A program made the translations under genes and the position numbers. The notes beneath the pieces are model-generated. The model was not told where the DNA came from and did no database searches. It saw only the letters and a program-made list of their open reading frames with translations. Below are positions 34,173-46,642 of a stretch of DNA of 64,000 nt, in pieces. This DNA is from Mya arenaria (lineage: Eukaryota > Mollusca > Bivalvia > Myida > Myidae). Positions within the stretch are counted from its first letter, which is position 1. Each line of letters begins with the position of its first letter. The stretch spans positions 76,201,232 through 76,265,231 of the forward strand of contig NC_069126.1 in assembly GCF_026914265.1 (NCBI RefSeq). Reading direction: 5' to 3'.

Positions 34173-36340
34173 GTCTGATTCTTTATCAGTGAGCCTTTTC
34201 AACGATACAAGAGGATGCCAGTGGATATTACGGTCACCAGTGTGCAGACAGAATGTGCTAGAATGTAAACAAATTTGTTTTCTCGTTGCAAACGATTTTC
34301 TCGCGAGGGTTGTTTTTCAGACTTGTTTAAACGAAATTATTATACAGGTTACAGGGCACTATTATATTACTCAAATTAACAACGGCTCATGACGACAGCA
34401 CCATCTTTTAAGATCAGAACTAATTAAAAAAAAAAATCAACGTTTGTCTTTTCTAAACCGTGGTGGTTTTAGAGTTTAAAGCTTGACCCCTACACATCCC
34501 TGTTCAGTGTCAAAGATAAATTTGGATGCCTCAATGGGGTCAAGATATGAGGTATAAAGCTGATGAATTTTACTCCGAAAAGTGGTCAAGTAACACTGAC
34601 AACAATGAGTGACATCTTAAACATTATACACAATGTACAACCGAAAGAGAGAAGAATGAAAGAGGGACCAGTTCGGGTCAGGCTCTGTGCACGCCACCTT
34701 GATTCTGTTACATCATCTAATTATCCCAGCCTAATGTGATGAGCCTGCATTAGAAACATTCTTTTCAAAACATACTGTTTGTGTTTATATAGGTCTTCTC
34801 GCATCAGTTGACTGCATTGTTATTAAACCAGTCATGTTCCTCATCAGGGCTTAAATTGTATTTCAATATCAAGAGAGACATTAATTAGCTTAAATCGATT
34901 GCAATTCTCTGTCACACTGTGATTACCGTAAGATAACTTATGAAACTTAAGTTATAGCTCGAGCTAAATAAATATTGTTTGGTTCTGGGACAAAACAAAT
35001 ATACGATTAATAAGCCATGTTTAGTGGATTTTTTTACTATTTACTGATTGTTTTACTAAAATTTCACGTGTCAAGTTTATCATCATGTGTGAAGGAATCG
35101 AAGGTGTGAACTATTTACTACATAAAAGGTGTTCTCCTTATTCTACAAGGTTGGTGGGCTGAATAAATAAAAGACATTTGTATTAAACAAAAGAAAGTAA
35201 AACAGGAAAGATAAAGTTAATAAGTTGGCGGTCCAACTGGACCGGCATTGGTTCTAATAAATTTGGACCAGGAGACTGTTTGTGTGTTTCTTACGTTCTC
35301 AGTATTTCTTTAATTAACACTTGTGCAATGTTGAATTTTTGAGTGGTGATTTAAAGACGGAAGCATGCGGGATGCTATGCACGTGTAAAGAAAGTTTTTT
35401 GTGTACCTCAGACGTGAATTAAACCTGCTTATAACTTATTTTGTTGAAATTTTATCCGAATTGTATACATTCTGACCTTTTAAAATAATATGTTAAATGG
35501 CACGGGCAGAAAAAAAAATAGCCGTAATTTGTTGTTTCCGGTGCGCGTCCGATTGTTCACAATTTAATAGGTGTGGAAACAAATAATCAGAATAATAAGG
35601 ATGTCATATATGTTTTTCTCCTTTTTGGTGTGTAGATCCTGGTCCAGTTTTAGCCGCAACTATATTAACAGGCGTTTTGTGTATAAAACGTACATTATAG
35701 TAGGGCGGAATAGAGCAGCATTGTTTTGGTAACAAGGAGTTCCAACTCAGTCGCACGTTACAGAGTGTAGAGATTGAACAAGAATGAGCAGAGACATAAA
35801 GGGAACGAAACGATAACCGGCAACATAAGCGACACACACGAGAGTGATTCAAGCGACGAACGAAGTACTAAGCGAACATCCAAATGTTTATAGAACACTT
35901 ATTGTTTTTTTTTTACATATTTTACTTTTTGAAATTATCAAATCATACGAAAGGACTTCATGGATTTTGGCAGTGTTTTGGAACGATACAATGAATACCA
36001 AAATGGCATTCCAACATTATCGAGCCAGGTAAACACACAATTTATATGCGGAGTAATGAGATGAACGCGTAAAATTTGGTTCTGATACTTTTAGTAGTTA
36101 CAAATATTTTAATGATTTTCAGTCTACATTTTGATGACAAAACATTTTTTTCTTTTCTTCTTTCGTTTTTACGTGAAATAATTAGTGATATGATGATACA
36201 CATCGATTTAACCATAACTTATTAAATGTAAGCGACCGTAACAAAGTCAACAAATACAAAAACAAATTAGTTTGCGCCCGGAGTAGTCTAGAAAGAAAAC
36301 TAATACCGGTATAAACTGTCAAAAAATATGGAGACATGTG
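34173..36340. other. CCT5 5' flank and unassigned intergenic DNA
   Basis: No exon with recognisable product, no tandem array. The short ORFs here match nothing known to me. The CCT5 promoter must lie just right of 34172; I could not assign a TATA box, initiator or heat-shock element with confidence. Confidence 0.4.
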
Positions 36341-36434
36341 TTTAAGTCATTTTGGGGATGTGACGGGGTGAAGCCATAATGCAGCTATTATTGGGCACAG
36401 GCATACCTTTATAAATTCAACAACAACAACAACG
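36341..36434 (+). mobile_element. Short retroposon-like repeat with (AAC)n tail, copy 2
   Basis: Partner of the copy at 15349-15449; same order of words and same AACAACAACAAC tail. Confidence 0.6.
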
Positions 36435-37069
36435 TTTCAAAGTTGAATGACGAGTTTGTGGCACGGATGCATTTAGAAAATGCTTCAGTTTATTTTATAT
36501 TTTCAAAAAGTGTTTACAAATTAAGCATATTGATTTAGATGTTCGAGATTTTGAATACTTTATGGGGAAATTGAGTTCCCAGTCTTGGTCGGAAACCGAC
36601 GATGACACTTGTTAGTATCTTGAAGTATTTGAAGCATACATTTAAATGTGGTATATGCAATGCTAACGTGAGTTTATGAACATATGATGAGTTGCGCCCC
36701 TTCCAAAATTGCGGCAATAGTTTTTACCTGTGCATTTTTTTTTTATAAATATTTAATATTTCGCAATGTGTGTTGATTGAATGACCTACCGTGTTAGAAT
36801 CGGTTCTTTCTGTATGCCAGGGAAATGTAAATGCCAGATAATTGACCTTACGACAGCGGCTTCTAAGCCACGCCCCCTGATATCAAGGGAGCGAACTCTG
36901 TCTATGTCCGTCAAACAAACGAGGAAGTAATGGCGTCTCGCGTCGTTTCGCTTTCCGATATTCCTGACAAATTATCATAAATGTCACATTACAATGCGAA
37001 AAAAATTGAAGTCAAAGGAATTTGTAACTGGCTGCTACATCGGAAGGCTCGATATATCTTTAGAAAATG

Positions 37070-38268
37070 ACGATATCTAACATTTACGGGGTGAAATCTA
37101 TCCAAGTCAGAGAAAATCGGATAGCCGCCATGTTGTCAACATTGACATCGATACAGAGGAAAAGCGTGTGTGTGACGCATACTGTAAATGCAAACAGGGT
37201 AAGTTTAACTTTTAATAACACCGGTCCTTCTTACAGTATTGTTGAAACAAAGATTAAATCATCGCACAATATGAGTATATCATAAATGGCCCGAATGGGG
37301 AACCCGGAAGTGACATTAAATAACAGTTACATGCCAGCTATACAGTATAACCTTGTACTCTACAGTATGAGCAGAAATGGTTTATTGGGGTTATGCATAA
37401 AAAGTTTCAGTTCTAAGCGATTGAACACTCCCCCTTATGAATAATAATGTAATAGTTGACAAGTGACAATCGTGGGTGATACCAATCTGTAACTTTTGCA
37501 TTGCTCAAACATTCACATGCTTTGATTTTTGTTCTTCAGAAATTGTGGAACATGTTTACACACTCTGGCTGTAAAAGTAGACCTGGGAGGAAAAGTGCCC
37601 CTGGTGTGGGGCTCGAACTCACAACCACCAGAACACTAGCCCGGCGCTCTAACCAACTAAGCTGACCGGGCAGCTGGTTCTAACCCACACACACTACCCT
37701 CCCCCCATTTACCGGTTAAGGCTGGTGGAGGGTCTCCTGCTATTTACCGTTGACACCATTAAAGTATTCTGATTGATGGAGATAAGGAAGTCCCCTTATT
37801 ATTGTCTTCAACAAGCCTACCGCCAAAGGGGACCTAGCATAAGACCGGAAACCGCCCCCCCCCCCACACACACATGATATTTGCCAGTCCAGGCAATGTC
37901 AACCGCAAGAGAAAACCAGTGATGACAAGTTTTACAAATAATCGGTAGGACCTATTTTAAAGCTTTTTATAACATTTAGTTTTACTTTGCTGTACCAAAG
38001 TAATGGACTTTGTCCAGAGAAAAACAACAACCACAAAACATTAGCTATTATCTTGTCAATATTTCATTATGATATACATGTAGAAAGCAAACATCAAAGG
38101 CAGTAGCATTTACAGCTAGTATTAAAATATTTAACAATACATGTAACTGATTTATTTTAATATTGGCATCTTTTATTTATTTCAGGAAAGTGTGGTCTTT
38201 TGAAGAGAGTTCTTGAAGTTGTTCAGCATGTTGTTTTGATGGATTCTTGGAAGGATGTACCTCTATGA
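37070..38268 (+). CDS. Possible two-exon SWIM-like zinc-finger fragment
   Basis: An open stretch ending at a good donor (CAGG|GTAAGT, exon end 37198) joins in phase to an exon starting at 38186 after TTTTATTTATTTCAG. The spliced frame reads EEKRVCDAYCKCKQG-KCGLLKRVLEVVQHVV and stops at 38266-38268. The C-x3-C-x-C-x4-C spacing followed by a His recalls the SWIM zinc finger of YqaJ- or MULE-type proteins. An in-frame stop at about 37079 limits the first exon unless it is spliced from further upstream. It could be the tail of a gene, a decayed transposon gene, or chance. Confidence 0.25.
37570..37875 (-). mobile_element. tRNA-derived SINE (reverse orientation)
   Basis: On the minus strand the sequence reads GCCCGGTCAGCTTAGTTGG (A box), TTAGAGCGCCGGGCTAG and GTGAGTTCGAGCCCCAC (B box), about 37607-37675. 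Body and C-rich/CA tail are unclear. It differs from the SINE at 8923. Confidence 0.65.
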
Positions 38269-38469
38269 TGTTAGCTTCAGTTCTGGAGTATAACACCAGT
38301 TGTTGCATATTTAATATCAGATTTATTAAATACATTGTTTTTTGCAAACATTACTTAAACTTTGATATTTCTTTGGTGTTTATGTATGATATTGTAGGTG
38401 AATATCTCTTTATTGCAATGGCAAATATATTTTAAAATATATAGCATTAGCAGAAGTTATTTTTCACTG

Positions 38470-38658
38470 TTAAAGCTGCACTTTCACAGATTGATCACTT
38501 TGACAACTTACACAGGATTCGATTGCATTTATCATATTTTGGCTCGGAGAAGTTTGCTTTGTGATTTATATATTAGGTCTTAATTTAAAGAATGCCAAAA
38601 TAAGCCGATTCTGAGACAAAAAGTGTCAAACTAGAATTCTGTGAGAGTGCAACTTTAA
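38470..38658. mobile_element. TTAA-flanked MITE (family A, short copy)
   Basis: TTAA at 38470-38473 and 38655-38658 flanks 181 bp with ends AGCTGCACTTTCACAGA and TCTGTGAGAGTGCAACT (inverted, 15 of 17). Same family as 6654-6995. Confidence 0.82.
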
Positions 38659-39766
38659 GAATACTGTTAATCGAGTGTGCATGTGATCCGGACTCTGAAC
38701 ATTGGATGAACTATCATTCAATATTGTAGATTTTCGTAAATGGCCCAAAATATAAGAATAACAATGAAAATATGTACATGTTTGACTTGTTCTTTATTCA
38801 TAATAAGTCTAAGTCTTTACAGCACATGTTTGGCAGAATCAAGTTCTAATGAACATAATAATTGATTTAAATGTACAGTGAAATAAAGTGTTTTATACAG
38901 AAAATAATACCTTAACGATTCATACCGATCTGTTCTCGTTTTTTTTTTGGTGGCTCAAATATTTATCTGAGTTTTGGAGGAGGCCTAGCTGGTGTGAGCT
39001 GGTCAAATACAGTAGCTGCTTGAGGGTCAGGGTTTTCTTGATTGGATTTCCCGTCGACAAAGTGCTGATATGAAAATAAGAAATCTATGAAATGTGTCGG
39101 AATGACCGCTACAAAAGCCATTGTTTACATAGAACCATACGAGTAGATGAAATTCGGAAGCATGCGATGGTTCGGACAAAAATTTAGTTGTACGATATTT
39201 CCTGATTTACTTTGAAAGCAAAGCAGTTTATAAAAACTACATAACGGTATCAACAAAAATACCTCTATCTTGAATGTTGAACCTGATTTTAAATTGCCAT
39301 TAATGCCGATTTGACAACACAAGCCAAAGCATAAATGTACGATGTTTATAGTTTAAAAATAGTAACACTTATTTAGGTCATGCACGGACAATTTCAGTAT
39401 TAATGAGCGGATTGAAATAAGCAGTTTTGTTCAAAAAAATACTTTTGTACAGACGTATAGATGTTTCGCCTTTGAACGATCTTTCAAAATTTCCAAGTTC
39501 AGCTGTTGATGAGGTCTTCCACAGAGTCTGATACAGCACTTGCATTTTTCTAAATAACTCGCTGGTTTCGAATACGGAACGAATTGGAAGCCATCTTTAG
39601 TTGGCCTGGCTACCTTGTATCCGAATTACAAGTGCCATGACAACACCTTTTTTTCCTTAATACTTAAAAAGGCGAGGAATTGCCAGCGCACGTATATGAC
39701 GGACTCTGGTCAGTTTGACGGACAAAATGGCGGATAGCAACACGGCTTATCAGCCCTACATTCTGA

Positions 39767-40890
39767 TTGGCTGATAGGACCTGTCAATCAAATCCTGTCG
39801 TAAGGTCAATTGGAATGAAAGTGTGCATAAACAGTGCAAAGTTAACTATGATAATAGTTATATTTGCGTGTTCTTCACTCGTGACGACGTGCCGCGATGT
39901 GGAGCGAAATACCGGCCCTGGGTCGGGGCAATTGTTGGAGAACCCAACTCCTATGAGATCCACCCGACAACAGAAGCTGTCTATGCCCAGGTTGCTAATT
40001 CAACGCCATGAATCGCCATGCACAAAACGCAGCGTACGTGGATCGGAAGGACAATGTAAGCGTCAGTAGTAATAACAGTAATGCAGAGGTACTAATCTAT
40101 TTCAGAGAGTTTAAAAATGATTGTTTTTCGTCTTTACTACCAAAATTGATGACATTCATACAACAGTTGCAAACTTGAAAATCGAAAATGCATGTCTCTG
40201 GAAAGAAATTGATTTTCTTAAATCTAAGGTAGACAATCTTGAAGCTCAACTAAAGCGAAACAGCATGAAATTCAATGGTATACAAGGTAAAATCAATGAA
40301 CCGTGGAATGTTACAAAAAATAAGGTGCGCATGAAATTCAAAGGTATACAAGGTAAAATCAATGAACCATGGAATGTTACAGAAAAAGGTGCGATCATTC
40401 ATCAAAAATGACTTAAATTTGTCACATTTCGAAAAATTTGACAAAGAGCGGGCACATCGTATGAAATTGAATGCTAGTGTCGATATATGCACTATAATTG
40501 TAAAATTTACAAAGTACAAGGATCGAGATGAAATTTTGAATAAAGCCAAGCGTTGTTTACGAAACTTGTCATGTATCGTTCAGGAGGAGTTTACTGAAAG
40601 GATCAGTGCCACTTATAGAGAATTAGACAAACGATTGATCTCTGAGCGTGAACAAGGCAATTATACATCAATGAACTTTGACAAGTTGATAAACGGGGAC
40701 ACCATTTACGGTTACACTGATCGGGATCAATCTATATCCGAAACTGGACAAGCGTGCGGTAAGCCGGGAACCACCTGGCGCCAAAGTCGAGCACGTAATA
40801 GCGAGGAATGGAACGACAACAGATGAGCACAAGAAGGCGAGATCTCATTGGACGATGATGACGCTCCGACCGAAACCGAGGACACTCGGA
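39767..40890 (+). pseudogene. L1-type non-LTR retrotransposon ORF1 with 2A-like motif
   Basis: Frame 39767-40069 carries FACSSLVTTCRDVERNTGPG, with DVERNTGP at 39896-39919. It resembles the 2A ribosome-skipping consensus D-V/I-E-x-N-P-G-P but has Thr for the first Pro. Frames 40121-40411 and 40362-40826 encode an L1 ORF1p-like protein: heptad coiled coil (ENACLWKEIDFLKSKVDNLE), then FIKNDLNLSHFEKFDKERAHR, IIVKFTKYKDRDEILNKAK and the C-terminal NFDKLINGDTIYGY. ORF1 proteins of this group bind RNA and accompany the reverse transcriptase. A 66-bp duplication (40265-40330/40331-40394) with a 2-bp loss and other shifts break the frame. No ORF2 follows on this strand, so only the 5' part of the element remains. 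Confidence 0.75.
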
Positions 40891-40970
40891 GGGTTGACTA
40901 GGGAAGGGCCGAAGCGTGAATTCGTGTGACCTTGTTTAAAAGAATGTATAATATACAGATGTTTGTTAGG

Positions 40971-41230
40971 TTAAAATAAAACAAGAATTGCAAAGTTATG
41001 TTGATTTATGTTCAATGAAGGGTACAACTGCATTTTATCAATTGCTATGTGTCTCTCTGGAGGAAGACCGTTCCAGTAAAATACCGTTCTTGCCATAAAC
41101 GAGTATCTCCAGTAGTATGTGGTTGTTGTCATTATCCTATTCGACCTGGGATAGGGATGATGCGAGTGACGAGGAAGTGGAATCAAGATGGATTCGATTG
41201 ACAACGTATGTTGTTTGTGATTTTGTATAT
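40971..41230 (-). pseudogene. C-terminal fragment of a non-LTR reverse transcriptase
   Basis: The minus-strand ORF reads RSNRIMTTTTYYWRYSFMARTVFYWNGLPPE, the usual C-terminal motif after the RT domain of non-LTR elements (SF..RT...WN.LP). Only about 75 residues are left. It is in opposite orientation to the ORF1 remnant next to it, so the two come from separate insertions. Confidence 0.7.
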
Positions 41231-41577
41231 GAGCTATTCTGCTTTAAATGTACTCCAGTACCGTTTGCTCACGACGACAAAAGTTTAGTGAATGTACCTA
41301 TGACATATGAGATATTGTTATCTCTTGTCAGCTATATTTATATTTCCAGTGATAGATTCCAAAACAACAACATAGATTATGCCTAAGTACTCTGATACTT
41401 CGTCTGCTTTTTGATTCCAACGATACTTAGTGGTATGTAGCCATAAAACTATTTTCGTTTAATGAGAAAACGTAAAATAAATGTGGCGTGCTTAGCAACT
41501 TATTTTTTCGCGGATTAAACTTTCATTTGATAAAATACTAAAATTTTAATACTTAACATCTTTTAAGCAATAAAGCA

Positions 41578-44013
41578 ATGGCTTTTTTCGGTATATCCCA
41601 ATTAGGGTACCAAAACACAATACGAGAAGGCTCCGCCAGGTCTAAAATGGACCCAGTACGATCAAAAACACAGCTGGGTTTTATTGCTTTTCCTCCACTT
41701 GTTGACAAAAATCCCCCACAGCGATCAATTGTGCCTGTAAACCAGGTCTCTGCTTATGGACCTGGTCCTCAGGATTCCTATGTCGAGTTCACAAGAATGA
41801 GAACAAAACATATCCGGACACCTAAAGGTGAGAATTTCTTAGGCTAGAGAAAAAATGATATATTTTGATATGGAGGTATTGTGGTAAACCTGGGCTTATA
41901 TTAGCAAAAAAAATGCAATAGGGGCTGTTTTGGGGATAGTTACGGAGGTCACTAAGTGCACCAATCAGATCAAAGTTTTTTGTTCTCTTGGAATGCAACC
42001 AGCTTTAGGACCAGGAAAACATGTGCCATGCAGAACCGTCTGGAAACCCTGATCTCTCCGGTTACTAGACCAGTAAGTCTAAATGTCCCGTTAAGTATTG
42101 GGAGATACCTCACTCTCCCAATCCAATAATGAAGGATACTTGACGTTTTACAACTTGACTGACACAAGTTGACCCAGATACTTTAAAGCTCATGATGGCT
42201 TAGACAGTTGAACCCCAGAAAGTACCTCTGAGCTACTGAGTGGCATGAACAGGACCCTTAAAAGGAGAACTGGCCAGACTATGTTGCCATTTAAGATGTG
42301 ACCTCAGAAACTGGCTACCTAGCTACCACAGCATTTGTGTCTTGGAGGATAACTTGCTTAGCAGTTTCAAAACAGATAATAACTATATAAACTATAGACT
42401 GTATAATACTAGTCCATATAAACAGCCGCTTCAGAGTCTTTGATAATTTTTGTGTTGGCGACTCTTATAGGGAACACAATAAATATCCAAATGTTAAAAA
42501 ACGTTCCCTAAACGCGCATTATTGTGGCTAGTATAATACATGATTTGTATTAGTACTTAAAGAGACAGAGCATCTCTATCAGTGTGAGTAATTTATTATG
42601 TAAAACTAAGTGAAATTAACTCCTATTCTGGAAATGAGACAGAACATCTCATTGAGTTGGGAGCTTGATTTTGATGTTATATGGAAAATCTTCTGAAATG
42701 TACTCTTAACTCATGGTGGAACAGAACATCTCACCGGGATATGACCTCGGAAATCATAGATTTATGAGAAATAATATATGGTCATTTTAACTAACATTGC
42801 AATAGCCCTTTTTTACAAATTGTTAGTTGCTATGTAACCTAAACTGCTTGGTCAATAATAGGTACTGTGCTTGTCCCTGTTGTTTTCATTAAATGTATTA
42901 AGCATTATATCAAAGGTTAACTTTTCAAAAATGTACTAATTTGAATTATAAAAGTTCCTCGTAGAATACCCTCAAAGACATATGATACTACAACCCCCTC
43001 CAGATCCCACATTAAAACTTCAACAGGGGCAGCTGCTTCTCAAGATACAGTGCATGTACTCTGTACAATATTATACATGTATACTTATTTTAGTGTATGA
43101 AATTAATTATATATGTACATGTTTTTAAAAATGCACATTGTATGTTATGTTGGGTCTTTACAGAAACGTATCAACTCTACAACTACCCTGTCACAACAAG
43201 TCAAGGCTGTGGGTGGTGGTCAAAGAATGATCCTCTCAAGAAAAATATGCCCTGGGCCCATGTTCCAAGGAAGGTGAAAATCAACAGTGAGATGACAAAG
43301 TAAGTCAAAAACATAAAAGGAGAAGCTCTTAAGTATGGAAATAACACTGATACAATGTACATTATTTACTGTTTAATAATTGCTGAGATTTAATATTTAC
43401 TTATAAATTATTTAATTCTTGCTTAAGAAAACTATACATATATAATATCCTACATTTATCTAATTTCACTTTTAATGTCAAATGATATTTAATCAGGCAT
43501 ATTTAAAAGACAAATATCATTAGTACTGGAGAACCTGTTCATGTGTAAATATGTTGAGATATGTTTTTGTGTTGTTGTTGTTGTTGTTGTTGTTGTTTTT
43601 AATTTATGGGGATGGATAAAAAATTCAGGGGGATTTTCCCACCTGTCAGGGAATAGGAAATAAATGAAATCTGTTCATAATGAAAAAATGTCTAAATAAC
43701 TTCTGGTATTTTCACACAAAGTAGACATGTTATGTCCAATCAAGTGCATTAATTGGCATGATTAGACCTTCAAAATCCATTATATAAATATTTATAAAAT
43801 GTGTAATATACCATCCTCAGCACCCCAACGTATCATAACCGATATGATCATATATAGGTTATGATATGCTGGGGTGCCGAGGTTGGTAATATACATATAC
43901 CTGTATACAATATTATTCCAACTTATATTTGGCATTCTTGCAATTTTATTTTTTCCTATTTTAGGTTTGTAGACCAGATGGCACTGACCAACAGAGAATT
44001 CACATTGTTCTAA
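41578..44013 (+). CDS. Sperm/ciliary microtubule inner protein-like (TEX49/SPMIP11-type, tentative)
   Basis: Exons 41578-41827, 43164-43299 and 43965-44013 have AG/GT borders and matching phases, giving 144 residues. The protein starts MAFFGISQLGYQNTIRE, is basic and proline-rich without membrane segments, and has GCGWWSKNDPLKKNMPWAHVPR, INSEMTKFVDQM and the C terminus ALTNREFTLF. Short tyrosine/tryptophan-rich proteins with an SEMT-FVD-M-x-NREFxLF ending are found among microtubule inner proteins of sperm and cilia; my match to TEX49/SPMIP11 is from memory of the family. Such proteins bind the inside of axonemal doublets. The start codon is the first ATG after an A/T-rich leader. Gene structure is more secure than the name. 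Confidence 0.7.
43805..43892. repeat. Foldback with ~37-bp arms in intron 2
   Basis: Left TATACCATCCTCAGCACCCC... and right ...GGGGTGCCGAGGTTGGTAATATA are inverted with a few mismatches, separated by about 14 nt. Non-coding; in the last intron of the TEX49-like gene. Confidence 0.85.
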
Positions 44014-46080
44014 AAGACTGATGGTTGTCAAAATAACTGCCCAGTATTAACAAGATTTCAACAAAATCTAACATGCTAATTTTCTTTGATGTTGCTATCT
44101 TAAGTTTTATTTTTATAAAAATCTTAAATGATGTAAGTATTAAACATGTATGTCCTTTATAGCTGTGTTTGAGGGTGTGACCTTGCATTACATTATTTCT
44201 GTGTGTTTTTTCATTGTTCAATGTAAACAACCAATTCTATCAATCTTTAATATGTTGTCAACAGGTTATATATCTTTAGGCTACATGTATTTTGCACATT
44301 TGAATTATTAAGTTGGTTAATAGTAAATATTGGATAAATATTGACCAATCAATAAATATTTGGCTAACCTCAACCAATCCAAAGAATTAACGAGTTTTAT
44401 ACAAATAGTTGCTGTGTACAATCAAGCAGGCTGCAGGTGGCTACTGGAATTAAAAAATGATCTAATTATCAAGTATAATTATTACATATTTTTAATAACT
44501 AAATGCATCTACATGATACTTGGGCTTTTTTTTAAATATACCTGTTATTATATGTTGAGACAGACATGTGTTTCAAACACTAAGTGTACTTTTGAAGCCA
44601 AAATTTAAATTTTATATTAATATCATTCCAATGCTGTTTTAAATTAAAACCAAGAATAGTTAATGAAAAAATAAAACAGTAGTTTTTGAAGTATGAAGTG
44701 TGGTTGGTTGTAAGTTTTTGCCCAGTGGTATTGTTTCTACATGTAATTACAATGTTGTCATTATACATTTTGTAGCTCATACATGTTGATGAATCCTATT
44801 AATATGTACGTCTTGTTCATATTTTAATTGAACATGATTTATAGTGCATAATAGTGTAAACTATATTTTATATACAGATGTATATATTTATCATGTACGT
44901 GTATTGTATGATACTTAACATGTAGTCCATTTAATCAAAATTGACCTTTGTATACATCTCAAGATGAAAAGTATTATTGAACAAGTATTACAAGTTGGTA
45001 TTGTAAACAGCTTTTGAAGACATATATCTATATTTTTATATGTTTCTTGAAGACATAGAATTTATGATTATTTTAAAAGAGAATAAGTTCAATAGCATGT
45101 ATTTAATGGCAAACGTTATCCTACATTTACTCTGATAGTAATAAGAGCTATGAGTTTGCAGCATAATTACTGAAGTAGTTTTTAGAGAATTATATTTTTT
45201 TACAATTTAATGAAACATAATTGGTTTGATTTATGTTATATATTCTAGTATTTATTTGATGGTATAATCATCTAATTATCAGGATAATGTACACATGTAG
45301 GCAATTTAGTGCAATACATGAGGCTATTGTCATCGCCAGGTTTAGCAAAATGTTAGAATTGCACTACATGTATTTCAATAAAGCTCAAGTTCAGATGGTA
45401 GATTTTAATTTGGTCAAGTAGCATTTTCGGTCAAATTAAAAGACTGATTTTAACATGATATGGATATAAAATATGTATTGTTGTTGATATTTTTATTTCT
45501 CTTTGTTATTTTTGTTTAATATTTCAGTGTTTATGTCTTTCATTTTCAAAAACTATGATTTATTTTTTTAATTCACTTTATTACAGTTAGTATCATGCTT
45601 CTTTCTTTAAGATTCTTTAAATTAATATATTTACAATGTAAGATAATTACTTTGTTGTTTGAACTCTGTGATGTAAAACAACTATCGTTGTCATTTAACA
45701 GTATTACGTTGCACATTCTTTCTATATCTTTTATTGCACCCTGATAAAAATATTTTGAATAAAATATACATATAAAATGCTTGATCTTGAAATTATTTGT
45801 TTTTCAAGAATATGTGTACGGCATATGCGCTGCTGTTGCAGGTTATTAGCGGATGAAGGGGTTAATATGCTGTCCGTCAATGAACAAATTTCGATCTGCG
45901 TAATCCCAAATTGGCCATATCTACGCGCCTGATGGCTGTATTACACCTTACCAAATCACATCGATATTCCCGTGCGACTTTAAAGATGATTTGCGGTACT
46001 AGAAGAGGATGAATCTCGCGCAAGACTACTGTTAAAGCCAGAAGTATACATGCAACCGCGACAATTGAAATCTCGGTGGT
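44014..46080 (+). other. Probable long 3' UTR and intergenic AT-rich DNA
   Basis: AT-rich sequence without exons. An AATAAA at 45758-45763 is a candidate polyadenylation signal for the gene ending at 44013. The small ORFs here show nothing recognisable. Confidence 0.4.
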
Positions 46081-46642
46081 TACTGGGTTAGTACCTAAAT
46101 CGGAACACTCTCGGCACTATTTTTGAAATATTTTTAGTTAGATTTGCACCACAACTACAAAATTTTCCATCAGCATACTATGATTCAAGACCAATTGGTT
46201 GATATAAAGGGTATTTTTCAAGATACTACATTTACTAATCGCACAGCCAAGGATTGCCATTTTTATCCTCGGAGTACCTAAATATGGAACAGTTCTAATT
46301 CTTTGTTTGTATCTATCCTTTTAAAGTTATTGCTACATGTTTTGCATAAGTAAATTAAAAAAAATCATTTCCATCTTGTTTTTTTTGACAATTTAAGTAA
46401 AAAAAATCAAGACCAGTATGCTGTGATTGTGGCATGCATGGAGTACTTTCCCAGCGTGCCATGTATTGCCAGCAGCATTTGAAATACTTACCGGAGTATC
46501 GTGTTCTTAGGCACTTTTATCTAAGGCAAGCGTCAATATTGATTTAAATCGTAAATAAACCGATTGTGATCGGGAAAACGCTTTAATAACGAGTGTACCA
46601 TAATTATTAAAGTACTGTTCCGATTTAGGTACTCACCCAGTA
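46081..46642. mobile_element. MITE with 27-bp TIR
   Basis: 46081-46107 (TACTGGGTTAGTACCTAAAT...) and 46616-46642 are inverted with one difference in 27. If the outer TA is the target duplication, the ends are CTGGGTTAGTACC, fitting a Tc1/mariner-type non-autonomous element. No ORF. Confidence 0.82.

Noticed and set aside
35604-35852. 82-aa minus-strand ORF with several cysteines
   Set aside because: No recognisable domain, splice context or homologous pattern.
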